Below, piece after piece: positions 50,274 to 57,112 of a DNA stretch of 64,000 nucleotides. The position numbers and the translations under genes are program-made. Under the pieces are notes generated by a model. It was not told where the DNA came from. It did no database searches and saw only the letters and a program-made list of their open reading frames with translations. This DNA comes from CALLPQ01 sp964479275 (GTDB taxonomy: Bacteria > Pseudomonadota > Alphaproteobacteria > Caulobacterales > Parvularculaceae), in the NCBI GenBank assembly GCA_964479275.1, contig CAYZLR010000001.1, positions 62,001 to 126,000 on the forward strand, written 5' to 3'. Every line of letters begins with the position of its first letter. Position 1 is the first letter of the stretch.

Positions 50274-50951
50274 TTATTCAGCAGGTGTTGGCTGGGCGTT
50301 TGGGAGTGAAGTGATCGGTTTTGCTGCAGAGCCATCATAAAGAGCTGGATCCGTCAGAGTTGTATTTTCTCCTTCAGGATCAGATGTGTGTCGTCCTTTA
50401 TTTTGGGTGCCTGTCTTAACTTTGTTGCCCGCGCGTAAGTTTATCAGCAAAGCTTCAAAATTATCCTCTGTCAAATCCTCATAATAATGATCATCGTCAT
50501 TTGTTGAAATTTGGATCATCGGCGCGTTACAACATGCACCCAGACATTCTACCTCTAACCAGGAGAATTTGCCATCAGTAGAAACTGTGTTTTCTGGACC
50601 AATAACTTTTTTGCAAATCTCTCGTAAATCTTGTGCCCCGCGTAGCATGCACGGGGTTGTGCCACATAATTGTACGAAATATTCTCCGACCGGAGCAAAA
50701 TTAAACATCGTGTAAAAACTTGCGACTTCGTAGACCCGAATATAGGGCATATCAAGTTGTTTACCGATGGTTTCCATCATTGGGATCGAAATCCAGCCTT
50801 CTTGCTTCTGGCCTCGCCAGAGAAATGGGATCACCGCCGAGGCTTGTCGACCTTCAGGGAATTTCTGAATTTGTTCATCGCACCAAGCTTTATTCTCGTC
50901 ATTCCAGGAAAAATTTGCGGGTTGGTCTTTAAAGGGGCGCTTAACAGCCAT
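50274..50951 (-). CDS. nuoE: NADH-quinone oxidoreductase subunit E
   Basis: The 2Fe-2S subunit (N1a) of the NADH module of complex I, 225 residues. The thioredoxin-fold cluster domain shows VASFYTMFNFAPVGEYFVQLC and the ligands in CGTTPCMLRG and ECLGACCNAPMIQI (C-x4-C and C-x3-C). A C-terminal extension of about 60 residues (NLRAGNKVKTGTQNKGRHTS and on) is typical of alphaproteobacteria. ATG 50951 follows aaaaggat. A thioesterase gene follows. nuoD is about 2.4 kb upstream on the same strand, separated by four unrelated genes and a repeat. Confidence 0.96.
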   Translation of the reverse strand: MAVKRPFKDQPANFSWNDENKAWCDEQIQKFPEGRQASAVIPFLWRGQKQEGWISIPMMETIGKQLDMPYIRVYEVASFYTMFNFAPVGEYFVQLCGTTPCMLRGAQDLREICKKVIGPENTVSTDGKFSWLEVECLGACCNAPMIQISTNDDDHYYEDLTEDNFEALLINLRAGNKVKTGTQNKGRHTSDPEGENTTLTDPALYDGSAAKPITSLPNAQPTPAE

Positions 50952-51108
50952 GTTAATTTTATCCTTTTGAGAGGTCTTGTCGATTAAGACCGATCCATAA
51001 TCCTAAAACTGGCCCAGCCGCAAAGACGGGTCATGCTTCACAATCTCATAATGTATATAGCGAAAAAGGAAAGTCTTTAGAGGGGATTTTGGAGGCTGCT
51101 TGAGGTGA

Positions 51109-51492
51109 TTAATTACCTTTGCGGATGAAATCCATACGTATGATTAATCCCTGACGCACTTCATAAACCGCGAGCATTTCTATACCCTCATTTTTTACCC
51201 CGTTGCGATATACGCATTCATGATCAATGACCTTTTCACCAAGCACAATGCGGTGCAATAATCGGCAGTAATTGTCGCGGTAATCATGAAAAATTTTGGT
51301 ATATCGCTCCCGAACCGATTGCGCCCCTCGCATAGTCAATATGCCAGGGTGATCGTATACCTCAACATCATCATGGAAAAGCGCCATATAGCCTTCAAGA
51401 TCGCGGGCATTATAGGTCTCTAATTGTTTTTCGATAACGGATTCGGGGTCTCTATTGGCCTCGCTTCTTGATGAGACCTTATGATTAGGCAT
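51109..51492 (-). CDS. SnoaL-like (NTF2 fold) protein
   Basis: A 127-residue protein of the NTF2/SnoaL-like fold. Landmarks: VIEKQLETYNARDLEGYMALFHDDVEVYDHPG in the N-terminal part and MRGAQSVRERYTKIF, then IDHECVYRNG and ALAVYEVRQGLI-like EMLAVYEVRQGLIIRMDFI. The fold is used for isomerases, dehydratases and binding proteins; this one has no proven function. The longer start (51525) is dropped, because ATG 51492 overlaps the end of the cysteine-rich gene and has caaggcag before it, which points to coupled translation. Last gene of a three-gene unit. Confidence 0.82.
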   Translation of the reverse strand: MPNHKVSSRSEANRDPESVIEKQLETYNARDLEGYMALFHDDVEVYDHPGILTMRGAQSVRERYTKIFHDYRDNYCRLLHRIVLGEKVIDHECVYRNGVKNEGIEMLAVYEVRQGLIIRMDFIRKGN

Positions 51493-51769
51493 GCTGATCT
51501 GCCTTGAGATCTGTTTCTGCGTCAATCCCGTTCATTTGCGCGGCGTCGCAAAAACATCCAAAACACAGGCTTTCGATAATATCCACCCCCTGTGCATTAA
51601 ATGCCGCTTCAGATAACTCATTGCAATCATCGCAAATGGCTTCAAAAACGCCGTCTTCCTTTCCCCAGTAAAACCCCCTTGGTTCTCCTTGGGTCAATCC
51701 CTCGATAATATGACGGCAAACAAAGGTTTGGTTTTGAGTCCCGTGAGTTGAGCAGGTTAATTTGGTCAT
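51485..51769 (-). CDS. Small cysteine-rich, probable zinc-binding protein
   Basis: Not recognised beyond a family of short hypothetical proteins. Its 94 residues hold eight Cys and several His in pairs: C6/H9, C18/H20 (FVCRHI), C46/C49 (CDDC), and C69/C72/C74 (CFGCFC). The spacing suggests two or more zinc sites of ribbon or treble-clef type. The N-terminus MTKLTCSTHGTQNQTFVCRH is typical for a small zinc ribbon found in several proteobacteria. It is the middle gene of a three-gene unit and overlaps the SnoaL-like gene by eight bases. A possible role in metal sensing or as a protein partner is inference. Confidence 0.75.
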   Translation of the reverse strand: MTKLTCSTHGTQNQTFVCRHIIEGLTQGEPRGFYWGKEDGVFEAICDDCNELSEAAFNAQGVDIIESLCFGCFCDAAQMNGIDAETDLKADQHA

Positions 51770-51782
51770 AAGAGTTTAAGGG

Positions 51783-52145
51783 CTACTTCAGGTGGGCAGG
51801 TATAATATCGATATAATTAACATTGATAGTACCATCAGTGCCTTGAATGAAAAATTCATAAACTTCAACGGATGCGGATTGAGTTAAGAAAAAAATACCA
51901 ATCCCCATCATGACACTGATCAGCAATGCAAAGAACCTATTCATTTGAGATCCCAAAATCGAATTTATCGTAAGGGCTCCCATGATTGCGGTCATATAGC
52001 TAAAAATCGACAAAAACAAATAGAGAATGACATCAGGTTTCTGGACCCCAGGATTTGCATTCAATGCAACAACCAGAAATGTTGCGGAGCCTGCCCATAG
52101 CAAGGATAAGATAATCACTCTGATGAACCGAAAAATAATCAACAA
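51783..52145 (-). CDS. Small membrane protein, function unknown
   Basis: A 120-residue protein with three or four hydrophobic segments (about residues 5-28, 40-62, 70-92, with a short amphipathic end). No family was recognised. It has a C-terminal soluble tail (EVYEFFIQGTDGTINVNYID). The gene is the first of a three-gene minus-strand unit and ends 13 bases before the cysteine-rich gene, so it is probably co-transcribed with it. Confidence 0.7.
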   Translation of the reverse strand: MLIIFRFIRVIILSLLWAGSATFLVVALNANPGVQKPDVILYLFLSIFSYMTAIMGALTINSILGSQMNRFFALLISVMMGIGIFFLTQSASVEVYEFFIQGTDGTINVNYIDIIPAHLK

Positions 52146-52429
52146 AAAACCCTCACCAAAATCATCCCCATACTAGAGCCAATCGCGATCAATTAGAGTT
52201 GGGGGTCCACTCAAAAATTTTGTTTTGATGAATTTTGCAGTTCAAATGGTATCCACTTGAATGCAAAATGCATGAAAACCTCATCTATACCCCTATCACC
52301 AGATTGACTAACTTTGAACCCGCCTGTGCAAGATCCCAGCTAATGATGCAAAAGTGTAAGTTATATGCGCGCTTGCGTCCAGCAAGTACCAATTTTGGAG
52401 AAATGCACGTTCAAAAAATACTTTAACCC
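52146..52429. other. Intergenic DNA between the small-protein unit and the SHOCT-like gene
   Basis: About 430 bases in all (to 52578) without a gene. Copy 3 of the REP-like repeat lies at 52430-52510 and is listed separately. Nothing else recognised. Confidence 0.4.
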
Positions 52430-52510
52430 CCTCCGCATTGCATGGAATCAAGGCGGCGCTTTGAGTTGTTGTTTTGTCGCATTTGCGGACGATCAATCGC
52501 TCGCCACCTG
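52430..52510. repeat. REP-like palindromic repeat, copy 3 (degenerate)
   Basis: The segments ccgcattgcatggaatcaagg, ggcgctttgag, ttgttttgtcgcatttgcgg and acgatcaatcgctcgccacc align with copy 2, but the right arm ggaaatgc is lost. It is a decayed member of the family. Together with copy 2 it brackets nuoF-nuoE and the small-protein unit. Confidence 0.55.
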
Positions 52511-52578
52511 TCACCCCAGCAAAAGGGGTTGAAAATAATCAGACCCACTTTGTGATTCAGAGCGCCATGCAGGTTACT

Positions 52579-53178
52579 TTAGTTCATGGTTCTGTTTGTG
52601 AGGTTTGTTGCGGGTTTCGTGGTCATTGGAATTTCACGTTTCATCGCTTTGAATTCTGTATCCGAGATGATTTCATTTTCCCACATCCAGTGAATAGCGC
52701 GCAATTTGATTTGAGGATTGCCAGCATAATTGGTTTGATGGAATTGGTCGAGAATTTGCGCTTTGCGCCGGCTCATAAGTTTGTCCAAAATTTTGTCATG
52801 TTGTGTGTCATGCAAAATAACCAATTGTCCGCGCGCAGTGGTTAAGCCTGTAAATGAAAATTTTTTAAATTGATAGGCGCCATACAATATTGCGGCGATA
52901 CCAAGAAGGATCAAACCCGCCCAAAGCGGCGCAGATGAAAACATGTCGGTTGCAAGGCGTGCGGCGCCCAAGGCCCAAAATGCAATTGCCGACCACAAGA
53001 GAATGACTTTTCGAACTTTGATAACTCTTTTGTCCGCTGTTTGGGCTGTATAGGGAATAATAAATGCGACGTCGCCATCCTCTCCTTGTGCCTCATATTT
53101 TAAATGGTCTTTATGAAACGCATAGCGGGTGGTAATACCATTTTTACTTTGCCTAAATTCTAAATCATCCGTTCCCAT
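52579..53178 (-). CDS. Membrane protein with SHOCT-like C-terminus, function unknown
   Basis: A 199-residue protein from ATG 53178 (agg at 5 bases); a GTG at 53184 is possible. It has a soluble N-terminal part (TRYAFHKDHLKYEAQG), two membrane spans (about residues 62-82 and 86-106) and a charged C-terminal part that ends with AIHWMWENEIISDTEFKAMK, which resembles the short SHOCT motif seen in oligomerising membrane proteins. No function is known. It lies after nuoD (168 bases away) and interrupts the nuo cluster, so it could be co-transcribed with it. Confidence 0.7.
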   Translation of the reverse strand: MGTDDLEFRQSKNGITTRYAFHKDHLKYEAQGEDGDVAFIIPYTAQTADKRVIKVRKVILLWSAIAFWALGAARLATDMFSSAPLWAGLILLGIAAILYGAYQFKKFSFTGLTTARGQLVILHDTQHDKILDKLMSRRKAQILDQFHQTNYAGNPQIKLRAIHWMWENEIISDTEFKAMKREIPMTTKPATNLTNRTMN

Positions 53179-53345
53179 ACCCACACCTGCTTTTAAAGGG
53201 TTTGCTAATAGCAGACATTAGCCCAAAGCGACGATAAAATACAAATAACAGTTTGACGCGCGTTAATGCACCTTCGTTTAAAGGGCATCATATCAGATGC
53301 TCTGAGCTTTTGCTCGATCATCAATGCTTGCGCATAGATTATTGA

Positions 53346-54572
53346 CTATCGATCGATTTCACCAAACACAATATCAAGGGAGCCAAGTATCGCTGAGACA
53401 TCTGCGAGCATATGCCCCTTATTCATCCAGTCCATAGCTTGTAAATGGGCAAACCCCGGTGCGCGGACCTTGCATCGGTAAGGCTTGTTGCCGCCTTGAC
53501 TAACCAGATAAACCCCAAATTCACCTTTGGGCGCTTCAACAGCTGCATACACTTCGCCAGCGGGAACTTTTGGGCCTTCTGTATATAATTTAAAGTGATG
53601 GATAAGAGCCTCCATCGACCCTTTCATCTCCGCTCGTTTTGGCGGTGCCACTTTTCCGTCATTGGTCATGATAGGGCCCGGTGTCTCACGTAACAATTTG
53701 AGACATTGTTTCATGAGTTTACTGGCAATGAGCATTTCTTCCACTCGGCACAAATACCGATCCCAACAATCACCATTTTTGCCAAGCGGAATATCAAATT
53801 CGAGTTCATCATAAATTTCATAAGGCTGGGATTTTCGTAAATCCCAGGCAACACCGGAGCCGCGCAACATGACGCCAGTAAAGCCCCATTCAAAGGCCTG
53901 CTCCTTGGTGACCACACCAATATCAACATTGCGTTGTTTAAAGATGCGGTTATTGGTGATTAATTCCTCGATCATCGCAACGGCAGCAGGAAATTCCTCG
54001 CACCATTTTTCCATATCGTCGATAAGGGCATCGGGTAAATCCTGATGGACCCCGCCAACCCGGAAGTAGGCCGCGTGCATACGGCTGCCTGATGCGCGTT
54101 CATAAAACACCATCAGTTTCTCACGTTCCTCAAATCCCCATAGAGGCGGCGTTAGAGCGCCAACATCTAAAGCCTGAGTTGTGATATTCAGCATGTGTGA
54201 AAGCACTCGTCCAACTTCGCAAAAGAGGGTGCGGATAATTTTTGCCCGGTGCGGGACTTCAATATCAAGCAATCGTTCTGTGGCAAGACAGAATGCGTGC
54301 TCTTGATTCATCGGCGCCACATAATCGAGGCGGTCAAAGTAAGGGATCGCTTGCAGGTAAGTTTTATGCTCAATCAGTTTTTCAGTGCCGCGGTGTAACA
54401 AACCAATATGTGGATCGACCCGCTCAACTATTTCACCGTCTAACTCTAACACCAAGCGCAAAACGCCGTGCGCCGCTGGATGTTGTGGGCCAAAGTTAAT
54501 TGTGAAATTGCGATCAGAAGACGCTTCTAAAGCGCTATCCGTAATTTCAATTGTTCGCGTTCCGTCAGCCAT
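53346..54572 (-). CDS. nuoD: NADH-quinone oxidoreductase subunit D
   Basis: The 49-kDa subunit of complex I, at the quinone site. The 408-residue protein has the family landmarks NFGPQHPAAHGVLRLVLELDGE, LDYVAPMNQEHAFCLATERLL, RVGGVHQDLPDAL, MLRGSGVAWDLRKSQPYEIY, and the C-terminal IVFGEIDR. No frameshift or missing motif was seen. ATG 54572 follows aggaaa. It follows nuoC with 80 bases between, and is followed by the SHOCT-like membrane gene and not by nuoE. Confidence 0.97.
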   Translation of the reverse strand: MADGTRTIEITDSALEASSDRNFTINFGPQHPAAHGVLRLVLELDGEIVERVDPHIGLLHRGTEKLIEHKTYLQAIPYFDRLDYVAPMNQEHAFCLATERLLDIEVPHRAKIIRTLFCEVGRVLSHMLNITTQALDVGALTPPLWGFEEREKLMVFYERASGSRMHAAYFRVGGVHQDLPDALIDDMEKWCEEFPAAVAMIEELITNNRIFKQRNVDIGVVTKEQAFEWGFTGVMLRGSGVAWDLRKSQPYEIYDELEFDIPLGKNGDCWDRYLCRVEEMLIASKLMKQCLKLLRETPGPIMTNDGKVAPPKRAEMKGSMEALIHHFKLYTEGPKVPAGEVYAAVEAPKGEFGVYLVSQGGNKPYRCKVRAPGFAHLQAMDWMNKGHMLADVSAILGSLDIVFGEIDR

Positions 54573-54652
54573 TACGTTGTTTCCTGTCTTGAAAACCTGA
54601 TTGAAAATTTTACCAAGTCACAAAAATACGGGTCTGATTTTGTACCCATCGC

Positions 54653-55261
54653 TTAGTCTCCGACCTTTTCATCACCTGGCAAAACATATTGCGCCCCTTC
54701 CCAGGGAGAGAGATAATCAAAGTTTCGATATTCCTGCACCAGTTTCACAGGTTCGTAGACAACGCGCTTACTTTCATCGTCATAGCGCACTTCAACCTCG
54801 CCGGTTAACGGGAAATCCTTGCGTAAAGGATAGCCCTCAAAATTATAATCTGTCAGAATTCGACGTAAGTCTGGGTGACCGAAAAAAACAATCCCGTACA
54901 TATCAAAGGCTTCACGCTCAAACCAGTCTGCGCACGCAAAGACAGGAATAACAGAGGCAATCGTCTGGTCCTCACCAATCTCACATTTTACGCGAATGCG
55001 CCCATTATTGTGAAGGCTGAGTAAATGATACACCACCTCGAATCGCGGCTCGCGGGCCGGAAAGTCAACCCCGCACAAGTCAATCAATTGGATGAATTTG
55101 CATAAGCTATCATCGCGTAAGAAACGCAGAACATGGGTAATTCTGTCTGCGCGTGCGGTTACGGTGAGCTCACCAAAGCTGATTTCAGTTCCCCGAATAT
55201 CACTGTCGATAGAGGCCGTGATATGTTCCGCGAGGTCTTTAAGGTCATCATTCGTGGACAT
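54653..55261 (-). CDS. nuoC: NADH-quinone oxidoreductase subunit C
   Basis: The 30-kDa subunit of complex I, part of the Q-module, 202 residues. It shows the NuoC motifs FIQLIDLCGVDFPAREPRFEVVYHLLSLHNN, REAFDMYGIVFFGHPDLRRILTDYNFEGYPLRKDFPL and TGEVEVRYDDESKRVVYEPV. It is a separate protein and not fused to nuoD. Transcribed after nuoB (34 bases) and before nuoD. Confidence 0.97.
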   Translation of the reverse strand: MSTNDDLKDLAEHITASIDSDIRGTEISFGELTVTARADRITHVLRFLRDDSLCKFIQLIDLCGVDFPAREPRFEVVYHLLSLHNNGRIRVKCEIGEDQTIASVIPVFACADWFEREAFDMYGIVFFGHPDLRRILTDYNFEGYPLRKDFPLTGEVEVRYDDESKRVVYEPVKLVQEYRNFDYLSPWEGAQYVLPGDEKVGD

Positions 55262-55295
55262 TATTTATGATCCAAAATTTTATCTAGCCAAGGCT

Positions 55296-55919
55296 CTATC
55301 GTATAATAGATCCTTCACGGCGAATTTTCTTTTGTAATTGCAAAATTCCGTAAACCAGCGCTTCGGCGGTGGGCGGGCAACCAGGAACGTAAATGTCTAC
55401 GGGAACAATCCGGTCGCAACCGCGCACGACGGCATATGAATAATGATAATAACCACCCCCATTTGCACATGACCCCATTGAGATCACATAACGCGGGTTA
55501 GGCATTTGATCATAAACTTTGCGCAGAGCCGGAGCCATTTTATTGGTGAGCGTGCCCGCAACAATCATAACATCTGATTGGCGCGGGGAGGCGCGAGGGG
55601 CTACACCAAAACGTTCCAGATCATATCGGGGCATGGAGGCCTGCATCATCTCAACGGCGCAACAGGCGAGCCCGAAAGTCATCCACCATAATGAGCCTGT
55701 GCGGGCCCAGTTAATAAGGGCGTCAGCGGGAGCGGTAAAAAACCCGCGGTCTGCGAGCTGATCAGATAAAGCATTATAGAATGGATCTTTATCACTGGGG
55801 TCATAGCCCGGTGAGCCGGCTCTTGCGCCCGTGCCGTATGGCATAGCGTCCGGGGTCAGCCTTGCTGGAGAGGGGGTTGAATCCGTCGTTGAGGTTTGGC
55901 TTTTATCGTCTAGCGCCAT
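55296..55919 (-). CDS. nuoB: NADH-quinone oxidoreductase subunit B
   Basis: The PSST-type subunit carrying cluster N2, which passes electrons to quinone. From ATG 55919 it has 207 residues. The four N2 ligands are visible: the tandem Cys in GLACCAVEMM, the Cys in GSCANGGGYYHYSY and the Cys in VPGCPPTAEAL. The N-terminal 60 residues are a variable tail with Pro/Ser. An upstream start (55940) is less likely because ATG 55919 has agggag upstream and overlaps the nuoA end by ten bases, as often happens. Confidence 0.97.
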   Translation of the reverse strand: MALDDKSQTSTTDSTPSPARLTPDAMPYGTGARAGSPGYDPSDKDPFYNALSDQLADRGFFTAPADALINWARTGSLWWMTFGLACCAVEMMQASMPRYDLERFGVAPRASPRQSDVMIVAGTLTNKMAPALRKVYDQMPNPRYVISMGSCANGGGYYHYSYAVVRGCDRIVPVDIYVPGCPPTAEALVYGILQLQKKIRREGSIIR

Positions 55920-56305
55920 TCGAGGGCTCCCTTTTTCCACTCATATAAGTAACCAACTGCGAACACGAGCAGAAAGATAAACATTGAAAAGAACGAAAAG
56001 ATCCTGAAAGCCGGGTCTGTTCCCAATTCAGGGTTAAATAACGTTACAGCCCAAGGAAATAGGAACGAAACATCAAGGTCGACAATAATGAAGAGGATGG
56101 CGACAATATAAAACTGTACATCAAATTTCATGCGAGCATCATCGAAGGCATTAAAGCCACATTCATAAGTTGAGTTTTTCTCTACATCTGGTTCTGCGGG
56201 GGCTATAAGGGCCGGAACCACCAGGAAGCCAATTCCAAGCACTATGGCGATCCCGAGAAAAACCAGAATCGGCAAATAATCGAGTAAAAATTCAGATGTT
56301 GCCAT
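55910..56305 (-). CDS. nuoA: NADH-quinone oxidoreductase subunit A
   Basis: A small membrane subunit of complex I, 131 residues, three spans (about residues 9-32, 67-88, 95-118). The family landmarks are YECGFNAFDDARMKFDVQFYIVAILFIIVDLDVSFLFPWA, including the conserved Cys-Gly and the acidic residue in the second span. ATG 56305 follows gggagaaag. First gene of the nuo run; the region before it holds a palindrome at 56390-56408. Confidence 0.97.
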   Translation of the reverse strand: MATSEFLLDYLPILVFLGIAIVLGIGFLVVPALIAPAEPDVEKNSTYECGFNAFDDARMKFDVQFYIVAILFIIVDLDVSFLFPWAVTLFNPELGTDPAFRIFSFFSMFIFLLVFAVGYLYEWKKGALEWR

Positions 56306-56389
56306 CGTTTCTTTCTCCCGTCTCTATCTTCCTGACCTGTTAGACAGCCAACGGGCTTGAGGTCATGATAGGGGTATAAATCGTCATTA

Positions 56390-56408
56390 TTCTAGGGGGA
56401 ACCTAGAA
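56390..56408. promoter_or_regulatory. Inverted repeat upstream of nuoA
   Basis: TTCTAGG (56390-56396), loop gggaa, CCTAGAA (56402-56408): a perfect 7-bp inverted repeat about 85 bases before the nuoA start. It may be an operator or part of a terminator of the gsp unit. No known binding motif was matched. Confidence 0.35.
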
Positions 56409-56608
56409 ACATGCGACGGGAAAGGCAATCATTAAGCGAGGGAATTCGAGGGAAATTGTGATTTTTTTTGATCGCTTTTGCCCATATTCGATCCACCATA
56501 CTCGCACAAGCGTCATTCATTGGTGTGACCGGCAATAACACGAAAAAAATACTGCGGAAGATAAAAGGGCCCAGTAGGATCGCCTCATGCGCGAAAGGTT
56601 TTTCGTGT

Positions 56609-57040
56609 TTATTGCAACAATGTTGTTGGTTGCTTTGCGACCCAACCCAAGGATCTAATGGTAAAACGGCTTTCACGGCCGTCCGGCCAATTCATAATTG
56701 CGGTGAGATCGTAAAGCGCGACATCAAAGCGACCCATTTCTGCGCTATGGCTAATTGCTGGTTTGGGTTGCGTGAGAGCTTGCGCTTGCCAGGTGAGACG
56801 AACGCCGCCACCTAAATCTTCCTGACCAGTGGGGCGTAAGCCCGGATTTAACGCTCTTAGATAATCCAGAGCATTGGCTTCAATGCGAAGAACATCCTCT
56901 GCCCGTTCAATCGCCAGTGAGGTCCGGGTTAATTGCCCTTGCAATACCAGAAGGGGTAAAAAAGCCCCTGCAATTAGAGCAATTGCGACAAGCGCCTCCA
57001 TGATGGAAAAGCCTTGTTGTCTGGAACGGGGTTCGCTCAC
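56609..57040 (-). CDS. gspI: Type II secretion pseudopilin GspI
   Basis: A minor pseudopilin of the general secretion pathway. From GTG 57040 the product is 143 residues with a short basic leader MSEPRSRQQG cleaved before FSIMEALVAIALIAGAFLPL; Glu5 of the mature N-terminus is present. The rest (EANALDYLRALNPG, RFDVALYDLTAIMNWPDG) fits the GspI group, with a WPDGR-type segment near the end. TTG 57076 would add 12 residues, but GTG 57040 has a near-perfect AGGAGG seven bases before it. It follows gspD with about 70 bases between. gspJ and gspK, the usual partners, are not present after it. Confidence 0.87.
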   Translation of the reverse strand: MSEPRSRQQGFSIMEALVAIALIAGAFLPLLVLQGQLTRTSLAIERAEDVLRIEANALDYLRALNPGLRPTGQEDLGGGVRLTWQAQALTQPKPAISHSAEMGRFDVALYDLTAIMNWPDGRESRFTIRSLGWVAKQPTTLLQ

Positions 57041-57112
57041 GACCGAGCCTCCTGAAGATCTCCCACTGGATGCCAAAAATTATACCATCTTAGGCCGCAA
57101 TCTTAAAACAAT

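Noticed and set aside
52474..52845. Plus-strand frame of 123 codons
   Set aside because: It is antisense to the SHOCT-like membrane gene and runs into the REP copy 3.
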